Shown: positions 29,995-41,369 of the stretch, piece after piece | Position numbering within the stretch: the first letter of the stretch is position 1 | How the letters are laid out: every line of letters begins with the position of its first letter | From: Sophora flavescens | Lineage: Eukaryota > Streptophyta > Magnoliopsida > Fabales > Fabaceae | DNA: 64,000 nt | Assembly (NCBI GenBank): GCA_030762895.1 | Contig: CM061068.1 | Coordinates: 156,756,811-156,820,810 of the forward strand | Direction: 5' to 3' | Program-made: the position numbers and the translations under genes | The notes under the pieces: generated by a model | The model's input: only the letters and a program-made list of their open reading frames with translations | The model's database searches: none | Told to the model about the DNA's origin: nothing

Positions 29995-32900
29995 TTATTC
30001 CTGTTACAGATATCCTTAATAGGACAAAAAGCACACCTATTATGGTACTTGGACAGTGGCTGCTCACGACACATGACAGGAGAAAAGTCTATGTTCCTAT
30101 ACCTCCAACCTAAAGAAGGTGGACATGTTACCTTTGGTGGAAATCAAATAGGAAAAGTTATCGGGATAGGTAAAATTGGTGGGAGATCACCTCTATCATC
30201 TATCTCTAATGTTCTTTTAGTTGAAAGATTAAGATATAATCTGCTAAGCATAAGTCAACTATGTGATAATGGATATAATGTTTCCTTTACTAAGAATGCA
30301 TGCACAGTCAAAGACACTAACGACAAAGTTATATTTTCAGTAAACAGGCAACAAAATCTTTATAAGATTAATCTAACTGAATTGAATGATCAAAATGTGA
30401 CTTGTTTTGTGTCAAGGGAAGATGAAAGCTGGGTATGGCATAAGAAGCTAGGACATACAAGTATGAAACAAATAACTAAGCTTCAGAAGTATAGACTTGT
30501 GAAAGGTCTACCTGATATAAGGTTCAAAACGGATGTCTCATGTGATTGTTGCCAATGTGGAAAGCAAGTTAAATCTAGCTTTAAACCCAAAAAACTGGTA
30601 TCTTCTTCTAGACCTTTACAATTGTTGCATATGGATTTGTTTGGTCCAGTAAGTGTTGCTAGTAAGGCAGGAAAGAAATATGGTTTTGTCTTATTCGATG
30701 ATTATTCTAGATATACATGTGTACTCTTCTTAACCCACAAGGATGAGTCATTCAAGATGTTCTCTATATTTTGTAAGAAAGTTCAGAATGAGTAGAGATT
30801 CTGTATCTTAGCTATCAGAAGTGACCATGGGGGAGAATTTGAGAATGAGCACTTCAATACATTTTGTGAGGAGAATGGTATCTCTCACAACTTTTCTGCT
30901 CCTAGAACTCCTCAGTAGAATGGAGTAGTAGAAAGGAAGAACAAATATCTACAAGAGATGGCTCGAACGATGCTCAATGAAAGCAAACTCCCAAAGTACT
31001 TCTGGGCTGAGGCATTAAACACTGCTTGTTATGTACATAACATAATATTGATAAGACCCTTCTTGAATAAAACTCCCTATGAATTGTGGAAAGGTAGAAA
31101 ATCCAATATCTCTTATTTCCATGCTTTTGGATGTGAATGCTTTATTTTGAATACTAGAGATCAACTTGGAAAGTTTGATTCAAAAGTATATAAGTCTATA
31201 TTTCTCGGATATTCAGACACTTCTAAAGCTTTTAGAGTTTACAACTCTAGAACAGAAGCTGCTGAGGAATCTATTCATGTTGAACTTAATGATGGTTTAA
31301 AGACTGATAGGAAACTATCAGACCTTGAAGATGATCTTGCAGGTTTAGATCTTGGAAGACAAAACAATCAGGCTGAAGATAACTTGAAAAATAAGGATCC
31401 AAAAACTCATATTCAAGCATCTAATCCACCTGCTCAACAATCATCTGACACTCAACCCAGATGAGACTGGAAGTTCAAGACTCATCATCCTGAAAGTTGA
31501 TCATCAGTAATCCCTCTCAAGGAGTTAGAACCAGATCAACATTTAGAGATTCAAACAACATGGCATTCCTATCTGAGATTGAACCAAAGAACATCAAAGA
31601 AGCTCTTGAAGATGAAAGCTAGATTTTAGCTTGCAAGAAGAGCTAAATCAGTTCAAAATGAATGATGTTTGGTTCTTAGTTCCAGATGAAAAAGGAAAAT
31701 CAATCATTGGAAAGAGATGGGTATTTAGAAACAAGCTTAATGAAGATGGTAAGGTAGTCAGAAACAAAGCAAGGTTAGTAGCTCAAGGCTATAATCACCA
31801 AGAAGGTATTGACTGCACTGAAACTTATGCAACAATAGCTAGAATAGAGGCAATACGCATACTTATGTCATATGCCGCACAACATCAAATCACCTTATAT
31901 CAAATGGATGTTAAAAGTGCATTTCTTAATGGAATTATCGAAGAAGATGTATATGCTAAACAACCACCTGGATTTGAGGATAGTGACAAACCAAATCATG
32001 TCTATAAGCTAAAGAAAGCCTTCTATGGATTAAAACAAGCACCAAGAGCTTGGTATGACAGACTTAGTTCTTTTCTTATGAAAAGTGATTTCATTAGAGG
32101 AAAAGTAGATACAACTCTCTTTAGAAAAAGTTCTAAAAATGATTTCATTATAGTACAAATCTATGTTGATGATATCATATTTGGTGTTACTAATGAAAAG
32201 CTTTGTAAAGAGTTCTATTTGAGACGAGCATGATGGGAGAATTGAAGTTCTTCCTTGGTCTGCAAATCAAATAGACAGATGATGGAATATACATTCATCA
32301 ACAGAAATATACCAAGGAAAAAAATTACATTCATCAACAGAAATATACCCATGGAAGCAAATGCAAAATTAAGTAAGGATGAAGAAGGTAAAAAGGTAGA
32401 TCAAACTATCTACAGAGGTATGATTGGTTCTCTTCTGTATTTAACCTCAAGTAGACCTGATATTCAATTTAGTGTCACGTATGTGTGCAAGATTCCAATC
32501 TGATCCAAGAGAATCACATCTCAAAGCGGTTAAAATAATATTTAGATATTTACTTGGAACCACTAATCTTGGTTTGATGTATTTATGAACACAAGAGTAT
32601 AGATTAGTTGGATTCTTTGATGCTGATTATGCTGGAGACAGTGTAGAAAGGAAAAGCACAAGTAGAGGATGTCAATTCATTGGAGCAAGCTTAGTCTCTT
32701 GGACAAGCAAAAGACAAACTACAATTGCTCTATCTACTGAAGAAGCAGAATACATTTCAGTTGTAAGCTATTGTTCACAGCTTTTATGGGTAAAACATCA
32801 ACTTGAAGATTATTCTATCTTTGAACATAATATTTATGTTTGGTGTGATAATTCGAGTGCTATATGTTTATCTAAGAATCCCATACAACATTCTAAGGCT

Positions 32901-33074
32901 AAGCACACAGAAATTAAACATTACTTTATAAGAGACTATGTTCAAAAAGGTGTTTTCGTTATTAAGTTTGTTAAAACCGAAAATCAGTGGACTGATATAT
33001 TAACAAAACCCTTAGCTGAAGACAGGTTCGTATATATTAGAGATAATCTGAACATGCATTTCATAAATGAATAA
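29995..33074 (+). pseudogene. SIRE-1 pol: protease, integrase, RT, RNase H (broken)
   Basis: Protease active site LDSGCSRHMTGEKSMF at about 30046-30093. GAG-pre-integrase HKKLGHTSMKQI and CCQCGKQ lead into the integrase core with LFDDYSRYTCVLFL, SDHGGEFEN and NGVVERKN. The RT has YQMDVKSAFLNG, FYGLKQAPRAWYDRL and catalytic YVDDII (about 32161). RNase H has DADYAGDSVERKSTS and ALSTEEAEYIS, ending FVKTENQWTDILTKPL. Stops include TAG at 30793-30795 and at 30916-30918, where TPQQNG is expected. Frameshifts lie near 31465-31630 and 32233-32500. Enzymes of the Copia cycle, now inactive. Confidence 0.9.
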
Positions 33075-33341
33075 TGTTTGATGAAATGTGTCTGATCTAA
33101 GTAAAAACGTCTGTTGACGTGGATTAACGACTGAGACTTTACATTGCAGTTATCTAAAATGATTTTGAATTCAAAACGTTTTTGTGTTTATTACTCTCAA
33201 CTGCTCTTTTTGAAACCTCTCTCTTAAAAAGCAAAAGTCTTCTCTCAGAAGCACTCTACTATTTGAAAAAGCTTTCTCTATCTATCATGCGAACAAACCC
33301 TTTACAAAACTCTTCTTCTTCCTATTCTTAAATCCAAATCC

Positions 33342-35709
33342 ATGGCACCCAAAGCACCCCCACAGAAACTCGTCCGTGCTGTTGCTAACTTGGGAATGAG
33401 TATTGAGGACATCTCCATGATTGTACCTTGGAGATTCGTAAAGATGAACAAAATCATAAAAAGTAGGGATGAACGTAATGGCAAAAGAAAGAATGTCTCT
33501 GAGTCAAATTTCCATTCGAACCAAGTGTAAGGAAAACCCTATTCGTTCACTCTCAACAGTATTCAGAAAGCAACTGGCTGCCCTAGGCAAGGTGCTGCTT
33601 TTATAGATGACTGGGAAATTAATTATGGTGAAGCAACGGTACATCAATTTTTGTACGGGGTGTCTAACCCTAGGAATAAAGCTGCTTTTCAATTGATTAT
33701 AAAAGGAAGGTTCTTGCATGTCTTGCTGATTAACTGTGTAATGCCAAGAACCAGCGCTTGTGATAATGTCAACAAGATGGATAGGTTTGCCCTATTTAAT
33801 CTTTTGAGCATGTTGAAGATTGATATCAATGATTTGATTTTCAAATACATGTTGAGGATGGTAAAGCCCCAAATCAGGACCTCCTACACCTATGGGATGC
33901 TGATTACTAAACTGCTAAACATCAAGGGCATTCCTCTCACTGGAAAAGTTGATATGGCTACTGCCATAGATGAAAAAACCCTCTCAGATGAAGCTGAGAC
34001 CACCAGGAAGGATTCCTGATTCTAATGAAGATGATGAGAAGAAGAAATCTTCAGAAGATTCTGAAGAGGAAACTGATGAGCCTGATGACTCAGAAGCAAC
34101 AGAAGTGTCTGCACCTTTGGATCCCAAGGCCAGATCAACGCTTCAAGTAAAGAAGAAGATGGTCATCTTAGAAGCATTTGATGATGATGATGACCAACCT
34201 ATTTCCAAGGTTATGAAGAAGGAAATGGTTCAAAAACCTGCTGCCGCCCCTCGAAAGGAACTCAAGAGGAAAGCTGCTGTTGCAGCCACACCAATTAGAA
34301 AATCTACAAGGCTGAAGATAGATGGGCCTGTCCAGGCCAGTTTACAACCTGCTGCATCACCAATTAGGTCATCTGAACCCTCACCTTCTTCACCCATTGT
34401 TTTATCCTCACCCTCATATTCATCCTCATCTTCCTCTCATAATTCACCTCTTCACAACCAAATTTCAATTACTGAAAATTTGCTTGTTCTATCTGTTCGA
34501 GATTTTAATTTGAACCTCACTCTAGATCACCCCTCACCACAACCTATTCTTCATAACTCACCTGATAACATATCTAATCCTTCATTATCACCACTCCCTC
34601 CGTCACCAACTCGAGAAATTCAAACTCTTTTTCCCGTTTCAAGAATTTTTGATTCCATTATCTCACCTCTTTCTCACCCTTCACCTCATCCTCACACCTC
34701 ACCACAAAGACCTCTACCTACCCTCATCAACCCTTATGAGCCACTACCTTTAGATCAAATCAATACTGACCTTCTTAGCTCAGATGATCTAAAAGTAATC
34801 AGTAATCTTATTACTGAGCGAGCTGCATGATAGAAGGCTAAATCAAGCCTCTTGGAAAAACATACCCAATCCTACTGCTTGCATGATGGCTAATACAATT
34901 TTGAAGATCTATCCTGACAGAGGTTCTGCCTGTCCTAAGGCAAAGTTAAATCCAAAATCCAAGAAGCCATTTGTCTGGCTGGAAAGGAAGCATAAGAAAC
35001 TGAAGTTTCCTAGATGGTCTACTTCGTTTATGAGTCACCCTAAACCTCATGTTGTTCTAGATCCAGCTCATCACTATGGCCTATCTCTGTTTGACAAACT
35101 CAAGACGCCTACAAATAGCGCCAAACTCATTTCTTACCAGATTCCCTGGATCGGATATCCAGATGAAGACATAGCAAAATCAAGGCGACTCTACCCCTTC
35201 CAACCAACTCTTATCTTTACTCATTTTATGTTCATTTTACCTTTATATTTTTATGAAAACCCGTTTTCAGTTTACTCTTTTGATTTATCAATTTCTTATG
35301 AAAATTTGACTTGGTTTTTCAATCATCTTTCTCCTCTTTTCATTTCTTTATCCAATTTAGAAATCCCCTCTTTCAAAATTCCCTGTCTACAACCCTTTGG
35401 CTCGTTGACTCAGTCTTTCCCCTAACTCTTTCTCTGTTCCCCATTGTTTTTTATCTAACTTTCATTTTCTCCTCTGGTCATTCACTTCCCTGGCACTGTC
35501 TAGAAAATGTTCCCTATGAACCACCCACGACTGCCACTCCTTATGATGCTGGCCCTTCTTCTTCATCTCCATACGATGACCTTGCTGAAACGACATCCAC
35601 CATTATTGGCATGGATCTAGTAGCTCGTGTTGAAATCAGCGGTCTTCGTGAGACGATGCAGACTGTTGTGGCACTTCTCACCAAAATTGTTGAAAAACAA
35701 AAACTGTAG
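33342..35709 (+). pseudogene. SIRE-1 third ORF (env-like/unknown), broken
   Basis: Open segments from 33342 share a frame across a TAA at 33528-33530 and read to 34019. The frame shifts near 34005 into an acidic, then Ser/Pro-rich segment (to 34830) with SPSSPIVLSSPSYSSSSSS. After further breaks, a hydrophobic stretch with probable membrane segments (about 35220-35490) is followed by a C-terminal coiled-coil-like end (RVEISGLRETMQTVVALL, to 35709). Position between pol and the 3' LTR matches the env-like ORF of SIRE elements. Whether such proteins act as envelopes is unproven, and this copy is dead. Confidence 0.65.
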
Positions 35710-36045
35710 TTTTTGTTTCCTTTGTAAGCAAGGTAATAGTCAATGATGGATAACTCAATAAACTTCTTTTTCAGATGTCTTTTATTCTGTTGCTTTATCT
35801 TTTTGCTGATGACAAAGGGGGAGAATATATTAGTATCTGAACTAAATAATGAAATTCAAAAGATGCTACTTTAACCATGAGTCTGAATGCATTATGAAAG
35901 CATTAGTTCAGGGGGAGCTTGAATATATTTATAATATCTTTATGATCTTGAATAACTTCTTATGATTCTCTGTGCTTAAATCTGCCTTTATCTTTAGTTC
36001 ATTAAAATCATAAGATAATGTTTGTCATCATCAAAAGGGGGAGAT
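35710..36045 (+). other. SIRE-1 3' untranslated region and polypurine tract
   Basis: No gene. Two purine runs occur: AAAGGGGGAGAATAT at about 35816 and AAAAGGGGGAGAT at 36033-36045. The second directly precedes the LTR TG and is the functional tract; the first looks like a second priming-type site. Confidence 0.75.
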
Positions 36046-37297
36046 TGTTAAGACTACATCTTTTGACATCTCTGATTTTGATGAATACAAACAAAGAATG
36101 ATTTTATATGAACCTTGTGAAATATACTAGTATGTGTATTAAGTGTGCTGATTATAAAGCAAGAGTCTCATGACAAAGAAACAGAGTCTTAATGATGCGT
36201 CTGTGTTATGATGCGTCTGAACAATGACTCAGTCTCTACTAATTCTGTTTAGGCGACTGAATATCCCTCGCTTCAACAATATTCAAACACAAAGAATATT
36301 CCCTGAGTATTTTGAATAAAGAAATTCGATATCAGAAAGCTCAAAGCACAATTCCACATTTGAAGATTCTTTTTGTTACAAAAGGCAATGTGAACTTTAC
36401 TTGCTCGCAGACCCGCTTAGCACAAATAAGGAAAGTTGTGATGCCCAAGTCTGAAAAACAACAAACACTTATCTGAATCTAACCGCACTTTGATAAAGCT
36501 ATGCCAACCTATACATTCAACTTGTCTTGAAGCTCGCCAATGATCATAAACATTAAATGCAAGACCAGAATGACTCTTTGGAATTTATGAATGAAGAACA
36601 AAAGAATACTCAGCTAAAGAACTCTCTACAAAGGATTTATCTCTCTTGAGTATAAAAAGAAGACTTTGAAGGCTATTGAAGACATACACCCAAAAATCAT
36701 TTAACTGAAGCATTCAATACTCTCAAGAATTCAAAGGTCTCTTAAGTTCTTCCTAGAATACTTCTCTGCTCAAATCATTTGTATTTATTGAGAAGTCGTT
36801 ATTGCGATCTTACCTACCTTAAATGCTTATTATTCACTCCCGAAGTGTTACTTGGTAGATCTGCAAAGTTGTAATCTGTGAAGCTGCTGCTTTATTCAAC
36901 TCTTACCATTTGTAGAGCCTGAAGAGACTTGCTGAAAGAATACTTGTTTGAGCCTGAAGAGGATAGGTGTGCAAACAATACTTGTTTGATCCTGCAGAGG
37001 CTAGGTGTGCAAATAATACCTTTTGTAACCTGATCAATTATAGCGATAATACTTGGTGAAACCAAGGACTGGATGTAGCCCAAGGTTTGGGGTGAACCAG
37101 TATAAATCTATGTGTCTTCTCTCTCTAACTTAATTTTTTTAGTTTGTTTTATATTAATTGTGCTAATCGGGTTGAAAAGTGAAAAGCTTTCTATTTCATC
37201 AGATGCATCTTTGTGTCTCTTATCTAAAATTTTCGATCTTTGCAAAAGTTAACTAAAACACAATTCAAACCCCCTTCTTGTGTTTTATATCTGTTCA
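36046..37297 (+). repeat. SIRE-1 3' LTR (about 1.25 kb)
   Basis: Starts TGTTAAGACTAC right after the purine tract. The end is placed at TCTGTTCA (37297), after a CAAACCCCCTTC block resembling SIRE LTR ends. An alternative end is five bases later at TTTCA. The partner LTR is off-window. Confidence 0.75.
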
Positions 37298-38597
37298 TTT
37301 CAAATATGTCAAAAATTTTTAATTGTCCAGGACTAACAAGTGAGTTTTTTTTTTCTCGAGGACTAAATTGGGTACCACGACATTTGTCAGGGATCAAAAT
37401 GGGCATTTACCCTAAAAATAAAAGGGGGCGAAGGGTGGAAGTTTATCACTTTCACCATTTCGCCATAACAGATTAGAGAAAGGAGAGGAGAGTCAAGAGA
37501 GGGTTTGTGATCTTTCGGAGCTTGGTTGCCTCAAACCGGCTAGCGAAACTGAAAATCGTCTATCCCGATGAGTTCGTAGCAACATCATCTTCTTAACCCT
37601 ACCTTCCGTTCTTCGAGTAGGCTAATTTAAGTCTATGTTTGTAATATGCCGACATGTTGACAGTCTCGGTCTTGAGGTTTTATTTTCATTTCCCTATCAG
37701 TTTTAAGTTCCGTTTTCGTATTAGAGTTACCGACGACGTCTGCTTCATGTGTATGCGTTCAGGATAATTTCCGGAGCCCCATAGGTCTTTGGTCTGTGCG
37801 TAGCAGATTTGAGAAGAGGAGGGAAGTTCTCAGTTCATGGTCCCAGACACACCTACATACATCTTAGGTTGGAGAAAGAAATATCCTATCGTCGGAATCG
37901 ACGAAGTAGTATAATGTACAATAATGGTTGTATGGCGACCTAAACCATACTAGTGGACGAGTAATCGACAAGGTCAAAATTACATTGGCGACTACCCTGT
38001 AGTACCAATGATGATTTTGGGATTTTAGGTTTATCGTCGTTAGGTTAATTTTATAATGATCGAGGATGTCTGATTTTATTATTATTGCATTGCTTGCTAT
38101 ATGCTGGATGAATTGACATGCTTAACATGCTCTACGTGCCTTTATATAATAACATGCTATTTTATTATTATTTTAGTATATGTAACATGCTATGTGTGAT
38201 TAACATTCTATATCTGCTATTTTATTCTTAGTTGACCTATAGGCGATGATATACGGAATTTTGGAGATGTACATGTTGGGAAGTGTATAATATGAGACTT
38301 AGAAGTGCCCAACCTAATGAAATATAATTTTACTGTTGAGTTTATGTGATTTGATATGAGGATTTGTCTGAGTTTTCTGTGAAAGGTTGAGGCACTAGGT
38401 TATGACCCGGTAAGAGTCGGTGAGACTCATACTAGTATGCATGATGTTGTTCACATCTGTGTGAGTGGAACAAACGAGGTCGAAGTATCCAATTACGGAT
38501 TCTAGATATCACGGGACCAGTTCCCTAACATGAATGGATGAGACTACCGTGATACTCTTGTAGTCCTTGCCGAGCCGTCCCGTATCCTAATCTGAAT

Positions 38598-38909
38598 GGG
38601 GATACTTTTATATTGTGCCACTATTCCCTAACGGGAACATGGGAATAGTGTCATTTTTTGAATGAGTGCCCTATCGGGAATGGGGGTGTGCACCGGCGTT
38701 TATGGACGAGTCGCTTGGATGACTGACTAATATCCCGAACGGAAATGGGGGATGGGGATACTTTTATATTGTGCTACTATTCCCTAACGGGAATGGGGGA
38801 ATAGTGTCATTTTTTGAATGAGCGCCCTATCGGGAATGGGGGTGTGCACCGGCGTTTATGGATGAGCCGCTTGGATGACTGACTAATATCCCTAACAGGA
38901 ATGGGGGAT
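38598..38909 (+). repeat. 156-bp tandem duplication in Gypsy C LTR
   Basis: Two consecutive units beginning GGGGATACTTTTATATTGTG (38598 and 38754), rich in CCCTAACGGGAATGGGG-like words. Confidence 0.9.
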
Positions 38910-39973
38910 GGTGACATGATTGTAGGTGGCCATGTCAACATACAGTCTTAGCTGAATGAATGCTTAAGGGTAGATGATGATACAGTAACTCCAGGATGAT
39001 TGCTCTCTATATGTGATTGCATGTCCGTGTGTTGTTATTGTATTTTATGCTATTTAACCTTTCCCTTACAAGATGATAGTATAGTTTCTTATATCCTTAT
39101 CCTTTTCTCTGTATGTTTCATTATTGGAACGTGAAGTAGATCCGGTAGAGGAGGATGCCTCATTTGCACCATCCTTGGATGACAAAACCGACAGGGGTCC
39201 CGATCATGGAGACCATTGAGGTCGAGTTCCATGACGAGAGAGGATGGAGAATTGACTTGGCCACATTCCTCTCTGTTTATACGGGACCAGTCACCTTGTA
39301 CATGTGTTTTGGGGATGCACCATACTCTTGCTTCGTAGGAGTTTTCCGCTTGGGGAAGTTCCTACCATTCCACCAGTTTTGGCATCCATCGCCCATACCA
39401 CAGCCAAATCCATGTGACTTATCCCAGAGCTCGAAGGTAGTGGGACCAGTAGTCCCCAGAGGGAGCGCTTCACAGCTTGCAGTATCCACGGATGCATCAG
39501 CGTCGTCGTGTGCCTATTTCGGATAGTAGCTAGGCGACACCATCAACACCATCACCGTGACCACCTAGAAGGGTGTACAGATGCAGACATGGGGAGAGTC
39601 ACGATACTAGCAGATACCCACGTCGTTAGTAGGTGGCCAGAGCATCTGTTTGTAGATAGATGTCTGGTGAACCATTTTTTTTATGTATTTTGAGTGTGGA
39701 CGGGCTTAGTGTAATGTGGTGAGGGGGTCTTCTATTTCTGATCTTTGATGTATTTTCTTATCTTATGTTTATGATGGTTTGTATCAGATAGGGCCCTACT
39801 GATGGGGGAATTTCAGACACATGTTTATCTATATATACATATACATGGTGTGTGATGTTATCTTTTATATGTTTAATGTTTTGATAGTTTTAATATCTTT
39901 TCTTTTCTATTATACACGTTTAATGTTAATATCAGATCAAAGTTTAGTTAATTAGGTTTTTCTTTAATGGGAC

Positions 39974-39986
39974 ATTGGGGTGTCTC
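39974..39986 (+). repeat. LINE target site duplication, left
   Basis: ATTGGGGTGTCTC here and at 48611-48623, 13 bp and identical. Confidence 0.93.
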
Positions 39987-41369
39987 GAAACGTCTTATGA
40001 CGGATCTGCTAGGGTTTGCGATTCCTTGTGTATCAAGTCAACTTTATTCATGGAAATCCTCTCGGATTGCCTGTGTGATCTCATGTTTCCTAAATCTAAT
40101 ACTCATCCTCCCCACTCCTTCGATCCCTTCTGCTGATACTGCTCCTAAAAATCTAGTTCAGGCCAAATCCTTCACTGATGCTTTGAGCAACTCTTGCGCG
40201 GTTCCCATTAGCCAACGTCCCAAACCTTGTCTCAAAGCATATGATGTAACCATCAAGATCCCAGAGAATGAGTACCAAGCAGGTTTGGAAAGTTGTAAGA
40301 CTCATCTTCATAGAAGGCTCATATTACCGAAAGGTTCCTCTCCTTTGAAAATCACTGACTTGCGCAGCAAGCTACTGGTGTTATGGAGTATACTTGGTCC
40401 ATGGCACATTATTTATCTAGGGAAAGGATTCTTTGAATTTTCCTTCTCCTGTTTGGAGGATCTTCGGAGTGTTCTAGTTGTTGGAGTGTGGAACCTTGGA
40501 TCGGGAAATCTTAGAATGGTTTCTTGGAAAAAAGATTTCAATCCATATTCATTGAAACAATCAACAGCACAACTTTGGATAAGATTCTTTGGCATTCCAA
40601 AAGAATATTGGAGACCAAAGATTCTTTTTGCAATAGCTGGTGGTTTAGGAGTCCCAATTTGCTTCGATGAGGCAACTAGTAAAAGGACTTTTGGCCACTT
40701 TGCTAGGGTACTAATTGGTCTTGATTTAAATTCTTAATTGAGAGATCCGATTTTAGTGGAGAGAGAGGACTTTACCTTTTTTGCTAGAATTGATTATGAA
40801 AGACTCCCTCAATTTTGCTCCTCATGTCAGATAATAGAGCATTCCTTATCTATTTGCTTAAAATCTAAAGGTAGAGTGGAGAAGAAGGCACTACAAGAAG
40901 GCCCTGTCAAGATAAGAACAATTTATGTTCCTAAGTCTGGACAGAATGTAGATAAGCCTATCGAAGTCCCCCCTAATAATAATGTTATTCATAATTTGGT
41001 GGTGAACAATTCTTCTGGAGTTGCAGGTAAAGAGGTGGTATCAACTTCCCCGGGTAAGGGCAACAATAGTGCATCAGGAAGCAATCCTGGCCACTTGACT
41101 CATGTGGCTAACAGTAAAACAATAATGGTTGTTGGAAATTCCTCTCAGCAGGTTCATGGAGAGGGTTCACCTGCATTGCAGGGTAACCAGGAAAGAAATT
41201 CAGAGCAATCTTCTCCTGTCCAGGTCTTTGATCCTGTTTCAGGTCCAGATATGGTCATTGATAGGGCTCTTGGTTCTGGTGACAATAGGATTTTTGAGTC
41301 AAATTTTAATCAAGATCCCGAGCATGGTTTATCTTAGGGGGATAATGAGGACTCAGATTCTATGGATAT

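Larger units (their letters stand above)
29181..37297 (+). mobile_element. SIRE-1: SIRE-like Copia retrotransposon, 3' two thirds
   Basis: Starts inside gag at the N junction and proceeds through protease, integrase, RT and RNase H. A third ORF region, a polypurine tract and a complete 3' LTR (36046-37297) follow. A third ORF between pol and the 3' LTR marks SIRE/Maximus-type Copia elements. The 5' LTR and most of gag are off-window. All coding parts have stops or frameshifts. The right flank is Gypsy C LTR sequence, so SIRE-1 inserted there. Confidence 0.88.
37298..39986 (+). repeat. Gypsy C 5' LTR (5' part lost to SIRE-1 insertion)
   Basis: Noncoding DNA running to ...ACATTGGGGTGTCTC, where the LINE interrupts. 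The final A of the LTR lies beyond the LINE at 48624. A 156-bp unit is tandemly duplicated at 38598-38909. The small frame at 39155-39526 has no recognised domain and I do not call it. Confidence 0.75.

Noticed and set aside
33342..35709. SIRE-1 third ORF read as evidence of an integrated infectious virus
   Set aside because: Gene order and pol are those of a Copia retrotransposon; the ORF is broken and an envelope role is unproven.
35816..35832. First purine run after SIRE-1 third ORF as the LTR border
   Set aside because: The following bases lack the TGTTAAG LTR start found after the second tract at 36033-36045.
37298..37480. Possible unique host DNA next to SIRE-1
   Set aside because: It runs without a break into the LTR that ends at the Gypsy C PBS, so it is better explained as LTR sequence.
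39155..39526. 123-codon frame in Gypsy C LTR considered as a host gene
   Set aside because: It sits within LTR sequence, shows no recognised domain and is not adjacent to any non-repeat DNA.
40413..40595. Minus-strand frames opposite LINE ORF1 and other pol genes
   Set aside because: They are antisense shadows of the recognised retrotransposon genes.
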